From DATGJX01 sp035279385 (GTDB lineage Bacteria; Vulcanimicrobiota; Vulcanimicrobiia; Vulcanimicrobiales; Vulcanimicrobiaceae): a DNA stretch of 64,000 bases. How positions within the stretch are numbered: position 1 is the first letter of the stretch; every line of letters starts with the position of its first letter. A model generated the notes under the pieces. It did not search any database and was not told the DNA's origin. It was given only the letters and a program-made list of their open reading frames with translations. Location: NCBI GenBank assembly GCA_035279385.1, contig DATEHZ010000128.1, positions 14,575-78,574 of the forward strand. Direction: 5' to 3'. The position numbers were made by a program, and so were the translations under genes. Below are positions 60,173 to 64,000 of this stretch, piece by piece.

Positions 60173-61975
60173 CTGATCCACAAATCCTTAGCGCTGATTG
60201 CGGCGCTTTTTGCCGCAACGCTTTTCTCTTGCGCCGCCGCGAGCGCGGAAACGCTGATTCGCGTGAATGCCGGCACCGTGAACTTCTATTACGATCGCTT
60301 TCTGCTGGAAGCGGAAGGCAACGTTCGCGTAACGACCAGCGACGGCATGACGATGACCGGCGACGCATTTTCCATGGACTTGAAGCTGAACCGCTTCGTT
60401 CTGGCCGGACACGTGCACGTGCAGGACCCCTCCGGCTCACAGGACGGCGCGGCACTCGCGGATTTCCTGGATTTCGATCGTATGTATTTCCTCCCGATTG
60501 TGACGGGCGCGAGCGACGCGCCGCTGCCCGATCGGTGGACGTTTTTGAACGGGGACTTTGCGCATCCGGCTAAGGGCCGCGCGATGCCGGGGGACCCGTT
60601 TTTCTTTCCGGATTTGGGAGACGCGAAGCCGTTCATCATCACGAACAGCGCCGTGATCGGCGCGAAGTCGTTCGTGCGCTTCGGCGGGAACCGCATCGAT
60701 CTCGCGAACGGCCTGGGCGCGTACGTGCCGACGTCGTCGTACTACGTGAACTTCTCGACCGATCGGCATCTCGGCGAAAACTCGCTCGCGGGTGCCAACT
60801 ACGATGCGACGTGGGAATTGGCGGGCGGCGCGAACGCCATCAGCGCGCTGCATTTCCGCTATGACACGGTGAACAAAACGTATTTGTCGTTCGAGCAGCA
60901 CGTGAGCGGCAAAAAAGCCTACGCGGTGTTCTCGATCAATCCGATGACGCGCCCTTCGAAGTTTTGGGATCTGCTGCTCTCGGATCAACCGTCGGACCAT
61001 TTCCAAGTGCGTACGTTTACGCAGCTGCACACGTTCCAGCATTGGCTCACGCAGCCCGACGAGGCGCAGCAATATACGACGTTGCAAGCAACCAATGCGT
61101 TCAAGCAATCGTTTTTGCAACTCGCCGTGCAGGACACGAACTTCTCGCTGCTGCCGCCCGGCGTCTATCAGGGGCACGGCACCGTGACCGATCACCCGTG
61201 GCAGATGTCGCTGAGCGCCCAAACCTTCGATCACCGCATCGCACATACGCCGTTCTACGAACACGTGGGCTTCGGCTTCGGATATGCGCACGACGGCAAC
61301 GGTCTGCAGTTCTTGGGCGGCGTGCCGTACACGACGGTTTGGAATCACAATCTCGATGTGCTTGCGTACGTGCCCTCGTTCAAACTCGGTAACAGCTACA
61401 TCGTCTCGAAGAACTATTACCTGAACGCCTCGTTCGAGAAGAACCGGCAGTGGTTCTCATCCCCCCATTACATCGACACCACCACCTCCCGCGCAACGCT
61501 GAGCAAGACGTTCGGCGCGCGCGATCGTTTCGTGTCGTTTTTGGGCTACTCGATTGAGAACGTCGGCGACTATTACGGCAAACTGCAAGACCTCGTCTAC
61601 CGGCCCTTCGTGCCGGTCGTCGACGGTGTGGCATATCCGGGTTACGCGGCGTTCCACGGCATCGCGACCTTCCGCGAACTTTCGCTCGGCGTGACGTATG
61701 CGAACGGCGGCTACGTTTCGGCCTCGCTGCTCGCGCGTAAACACGTCGACTTTCCCAAGCCGATTCCGAACTTTTTCCAGCCGCCGCCGCTCGACGTTCT
61801 CGGCAATCCAATCAACGGCGGACAGCCTTATCTCGGCGAGCCGCCGTACGATCTCACGGCAGACTTGCGCGTTCGCGTGAACTCGCATACGTCGATCGAT
61901 TTCTCGCGCGCATACTACTTCAACTTCGGCAAGCGCGGCTGGAGCCCGCAATTCGTCATCCAGGTGATGCAGTAA
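60173..61975 (+). CDS. Outer-membrane OstA/LptD-like protein
   Basis: About 600 residues, exported by a signal peptide ending A-A-A-S-A-E. The N-terminal domain (about 25-90) has A-G-T-V-N-F-Y-Y-D-R-F-L-L-E-A-E-G-N-V and M-T-G-D-A-F-S-M-D-L, the LptA/OstA beta-jellyroll pattern. A long beta-rich barrel-like region follows. It resembles LptD in layout but is shorter and lacks the paired Cys pattern, so it may transport another lipid. The frame is open upstream to 60089, but GGAGG (60161-60165) sits 7 nt before an in-frame CTG at 60173, the best start by spacing (ATT at 60167 is another). The next gene starts at its stop (TAATG). Confidence 0.75.
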   Translation: MIHKSLALIAALFAATLFSCAAASAETLIRVNAGTVNFYYDRFLLEAEGNVRVTTSDGMTMTGDAFSMDLKLNRFVLAGHVHVQDPSGSQDGAALADFLDFDRMYFLPIVTGASDAPLPDRWTFLNGDFAHPAKGRAMPGDPFFFPDLGDAKPFIITNSAVIGAKSFVRFGGNRIDLANGLGAYVPTSSYYVNFSTDRHLGENSLAGANYDATWELAGGANAISALHFRYDTVNKTYLSFEQHVSGKKAYAVFSINPMTRPSKFWDLLLSDQPSDHFQVRTFTQLHTFQHWLTQPDEAQQYTTLQATNAFKQSFLQLAVQDTNFSLLPPGVYQGHGTVTDHPWQMSLSAQTFDHRIAHTPFYEHVGFGFGYAHDGNGLQFLGGVPYTTVWNHNLDVLAYVPSFKLGNSYIVSKNYYLNASFEKNRQWFSSPHYIDTTTSRATLSKTFGARDRFVSFLGYSIENVGDYYGKLQDLVYRPFVPVVDGVAYPGYAAFHGIATFRELSLGVTYANGGYVSASLLARKHVDFPKPIPNFFQPPPLDVLGNPINGGQPYLGEPPYDLTADLRVRVNSHTSIDFSRAYYFNFGKRGWSPQFVIQVMQ

Positions 61976-62778
61976 TGAAAAAGTTTTCAAGTCTTTTTGC
62001 GCTCGGCGCGCTCGTCGTCTGCATCGCCGCGGGTGCCGCGAGCGGCCCGGTCGTGACCACGCAAATTTTGGATTACGAAAGAGGCTACGTCTTCTTCACC
62101 ACGGGCGACGGCTTCAAGGTCGCGCCCGACGTCGTCATCGTCAACGGACCGGCCGTTCCGCCGCGCTACGCGCGCGTGACGTTCGATGCGAACGGCGTCG
62201 TGACGCGCATCGAAGTCTCCACGAAGAAACTACCCGCGCAAGGCGATCTGGCCGCAATTCACCGGTACGCGGTCGCGCTCTCGCCGCCGCAGCCGAATCC
62301 GGAGCTCGCGGGTACGGGTAATCGTTCGCTGTGCGCGCGAACCGTTGCCGGTAAACACGTTTTGGTTGCCATTACCGTGCAAGTCCCGCCGACGACCGGC
62401 GTGACGGACAACGTCTACATGACGTCGGACCAGAGCGCTTGGAACGCGCAGGCGTATAAACTCGACCGCGTCGACGCGCTGCACTATCGCACCGTCCTCA
62501 CGCTGGCGTCGGGAACGCAGATGCACGTGCTCTTCGATCGCGGCTCGACGCAGTCGATTCAAGTCGGTGAGAACGGCATCGAACAGCAGCCGTATCTGCT
62601 CTGCGTGGGTGACTCCGACGTGCAGGCGTTTACGAAAACCGTAGCGCGCTGGGGCGACGAAAGCGCCGGCGGCACGCTGCCCGTTCCGCAAACAATGCCG
62701 ACGCCGTACAATCCCGCGCCGTTCCCGAATCTCCCGACGCCGCCGCCGGGCCCGCTCCGGACGCCGCTAGCGAATTGA
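61975..62778 (+). CDS. Exported protein with a starch-binding-like beta domain, function unknown
   Basis: A 267-residue protein. It has a signal peptide (about 1-22), a first region (about 25-90) with no family recognised, a beta-sandwich-like part (about 128-200, V-L-V-A-I-T-V-Q-V-P and N-V-Y-M-T-S-D-Q-S-A-W-N) resembling carbohydrate-binding modules of the E-set/CBM20 type, and a proline-rich tail. Start overlaps the OstA-like stop (TAATG), so the two products may act together at the envelope. The carbohydrate-binding idea is inference from pattern only. Confidence 0.75.
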   Translation: MKKFSSLFALGALVVCIAAGAASGPVVTTQILDYERGYVFFTTGDGFKVAPDVVIVNGPAVPPRYARVTFDANGVVTRIEVSTKKLPAQGDLAAIHRYAVALSPPQPNPELAGTGNRSLCARTVAGKHVLVAITVQVPPTTGVTDNVYMTSDQSAWNAQAYKLDRVDALHYRTVLTLASGTQMHVLFDRGSTQSIQVGENGIEQQPYLLCVGDSDVQAFTKTVARWGDESAGGTLPVPQTMPTPYNPAPFPNLPTPPPGPLRTPLAN

Positions 62779-63381
62779 AACGGTAACGTCGCGTTCGGCT
62801 TCGGTGCCGGCGCTGTTCATCGCGACGACGTGCGCGGTGTAGGTTTTGCGCATCCAGAACGGCACGCGCGGCATGGTGTAGCTCATCTGGAAGACGCCGA
62901 AGTCCGTGCGCGGAACGCGGCGCGCGTGTCCCATCATGCGGATTTCAACCGCCGCAACGTTCGTCGAGGTGATGATCGTTCCGGTCACCAGTTCGCCGCT
63001 GTGAAAGACCGGATCGCTGAGCTGAATAGCGAGAATCTGCGGCGGCGCATCGTTCGGCAGCGCGAGCGGAGTCGGTAACGGCGTGGGGAACGGCGCCGTT
63101 GTCGGTGTCGGGACCGGCGTCGGCGACGGCGTCACGCTCGGTGTGGGCGTCGGAGACGGCGTGACGCTCGGCGTCGGAGTTGGCGATGGCGCCGCACTCG
63201 GCAGCGGTGAGGGCAGCGGCGTTTCGCTCGGCATCGGCGTCGGCGAGGGTGAGAGCGACGGCGCCGGCGATGCCGACGGGGTCGGCGGCGCGGGCGGCGT
63301 TTGCTGCGCGGTTACCGTGACCGGCGCGATTGTGACGAGCAGAGCGGCAAGAGCGACGCTTGCAAAAATTGATGTACCCAT
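62767..63381 (-). CDS. Proline-rich exported protein with C-terminal Ig-like domain (paralog 1)
   Basis: A 204-residue protein. It has a signal peptide (about 1-25), a low-complexity stalk rich in S-P-T-P repeats (about 27-105), then a beta domain (about 112-204) with D-A-P-P-Q-I-L-A-I-Q-L-S-D-P-V-F and V-T-V-S-I-R at the end. It probably extends from the cell surface, the stalk acting as a spacer. The end overlaps the convergent gene at 61975 by 12 nt. Paralog of the next gene. Confidence 0.75.
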   Translation of the reverse strand: MGTSIFASVALAALLVTIAPVTVTAQQTPPAPPTPSASPAPSLSPSPTPMPSETPLPSPLPSAAPSPTPTPSVTPSPTPTPSVTPSPTPVPTPTTAPFPTPLPTPLALPNDAPPQILAIQLSDPVFHSGELVTGTIITSTNVAAVEIRMMGHARRVPRTDFGVFQMSYTMPRVPFWMRKTYTAHVVAMNSAGTEAERDVTVSIR

Positions 63382-63383
63382 AG

Positions 63384-63995
63384 CTACCTAATCGTGATCG
63401 GAACGGATGTGCGCACCTCATCGCCGCGCGTGTTGCGCGCGATGACCTCGATGCTGTACGTGCGGTGCAGAAAGAACGGCAAATACGGCACGCGGTATGA
63501 AAGCGCGAATTTTCCGACACCTACCTTCTGCATTGAAGACGAATATCCGGCGATGCGCGCTTCGACGCTCGCGACGTTCGAACTGGTTTCGACAGTGCCG
63601 GAGACGATCTGTCCTCCGTGCGCGACCGGCGTGCTGATCGACATCGCCAGGATGCGCGGCGGCGCGTTTTCAGGCACGGCGATCGGCTTGATTGCGACGA
63701 CGTGCGGGGCAAGCGTTGCGGCCACCATCGGCTGCTCGGTCACGGCGCCGTTGGGCGTTGCCTGGTAGGGCGCAGGCGTCGCGGGTGCGCTCGATGCCGC
63801 CGGGCTCGGCGCGCCTTGCACCACGTACTCGACCGGCGTCGGCGACGGGCTCGCTGCGGGCGTCGCGGGCCTTGCCGTCGCCGGAGCGGCGGTTGCGGGG
63901 CCGGCGGTTGCCGTTGCCGCGCTCGGCATGCCCGGTGCCGGCGACGCGGCGGCGATCTGCTGCACGGGACGCGGTGCCGCAGTGCGGCCGCCCAC
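63384..63995 (-). CDS. Proline/alanine-rich protein with C-terminal Ig-like domain (paralog 2), possibly cut by the window edge
   Basis: At least 203 residues. A low-complexity Ala/Pro/Thr region (about 15-105) is followed by the same beta domain as paralog 1: A-P-P-R-I-L-A-M-S-I-S-T-P-V, then T-S-S-N-V-A-S-V-E and ending V-P-I-T-I-R. The visible start is a GTG at 63995 with only 5 bases beyond, and no signal peptide is seen, so the true N-terminus may lie outside the window. It lies 2 nt upstream of paralog 1. Likely an envelope-exposed protein. Confidence 0.7.
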   Translation of the reverse strand: MGGRTAAPRPVQQIAAASPAPGMPSAATATAGPATAAPATARPATPAASPSPTPVEYVVQGAPSPAASSAPATPAPYQATPNGAVTEQPMVAATLAPHVVAIKPIAVPENAPPRILAMSISTPVAHGGQIVSGTVETSSNVASVEARIAGYSSSMQKVGVGKFALSYRVPYLPFFLHRTYSIEVIARNTRGDEVRTSVPITIR

Positions 63996-64000
63996 GTGCA

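Noticed and set aside
63100..63300. CRISPR-like or satellite repeat
   Set aside because: The periodic DNA is the coding sequence of a Ser-Pro-Thr-Pro stalk in an intact gene; there are no spacers.

Overview
The window is a GC-rich bacterial chromosome segment with tightly packed genes. Many are joined by ATGA, GTGA or TAATG junctions, which suggests translational coupling. The organism looks like a diderm: there are two large TonB-dependent-receptor-like outer-membrane proteins, an OstA/LptD-like protein, a Wzx-type flippase and a WcaJ-type initiating sugar transferase. Its LexA boxes, however, are of the Gram-positive type (CGAAC-N4-GTTYG), and a LysM gene lies divergent from lexA as yneA does in Bacillus. 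This mixture would fit a deep-branching diderm phylum such as Candidatus Eremiobacterota (WPS-2). That placement is an inference from gene content, not something the sequence proves.

Layout, left to right. 1-2 kb: the 5' part of a PTS EIIC gene, lexA, and a divergent SOS-controlled LysM gene. 2-10.3 kb: a small CxxC protein and two paralogous TonB-dependent receptors, all on the minus strand. 10.3-24.4 kb: a long co-directional minus-strand series read as kamD-kamE-uxs-pilZ-gmd(intein)-rmd-ICMT-CDF-thiolase-hbd-acd-sucC-sucD, ending in a strong terminator. It combines a B12/PLP lysine 5,6-aminomutase, beta-oxidation-type and succinyl-CoA enzymes with enzymes for UDP-xylose and GDP-rhamnose. 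24.4-31.9 kb: a PQQ-like beta-propeller protein, a tmRNA-like RNA element, rfbD, an ECF sigma/anti-sigma/membrane-protein operon, mazEF, a LysN-like aminotransferase and two tandem small paralogs. 31.9-60 kb: a minus-strand surface-polysaccharide locus. It is headed by deoB, wcaJ, murJ and wzx, followed by glycosyltransferases, methyltransferases, four very large multi-membrane-span proteins, ugd and rfbC. 60-64 kb: an OstA/LptD-like protein, a secreted protein, and two proline-rich Ig-like paralogs.

How it fits together. ugd with uxs would make UDP-xylose. gmd with rmd would make GDP-rhamnose. rfbC and rfbD are the last two steps of dTDP-rhamnose synthesis. WcaJ would load the first sugar on undecaprenyl phosphate, the glycosyltransferases would extend it, and the flippase would export it. 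The 31.9-43.6 kb part looks more A/T-rich and contains decayed gene copies (33.0-33.3 kb and 42.8-43.1 kb), which suggests a recently rearranged or acquired block.

The most notable observations are: a complete LAGLIDADG intein inside GDP-mannose 4,6-dehydratase; a 72-nt RNA element that matches the tRNA-like domain of tmRNA but has no mRNA-like domain; the lexA/LysM SOS divergon; a dispersed repeat that supplies a stop codon and a ribosome-binding site; and two genes that appear to start at non-AUG codons.
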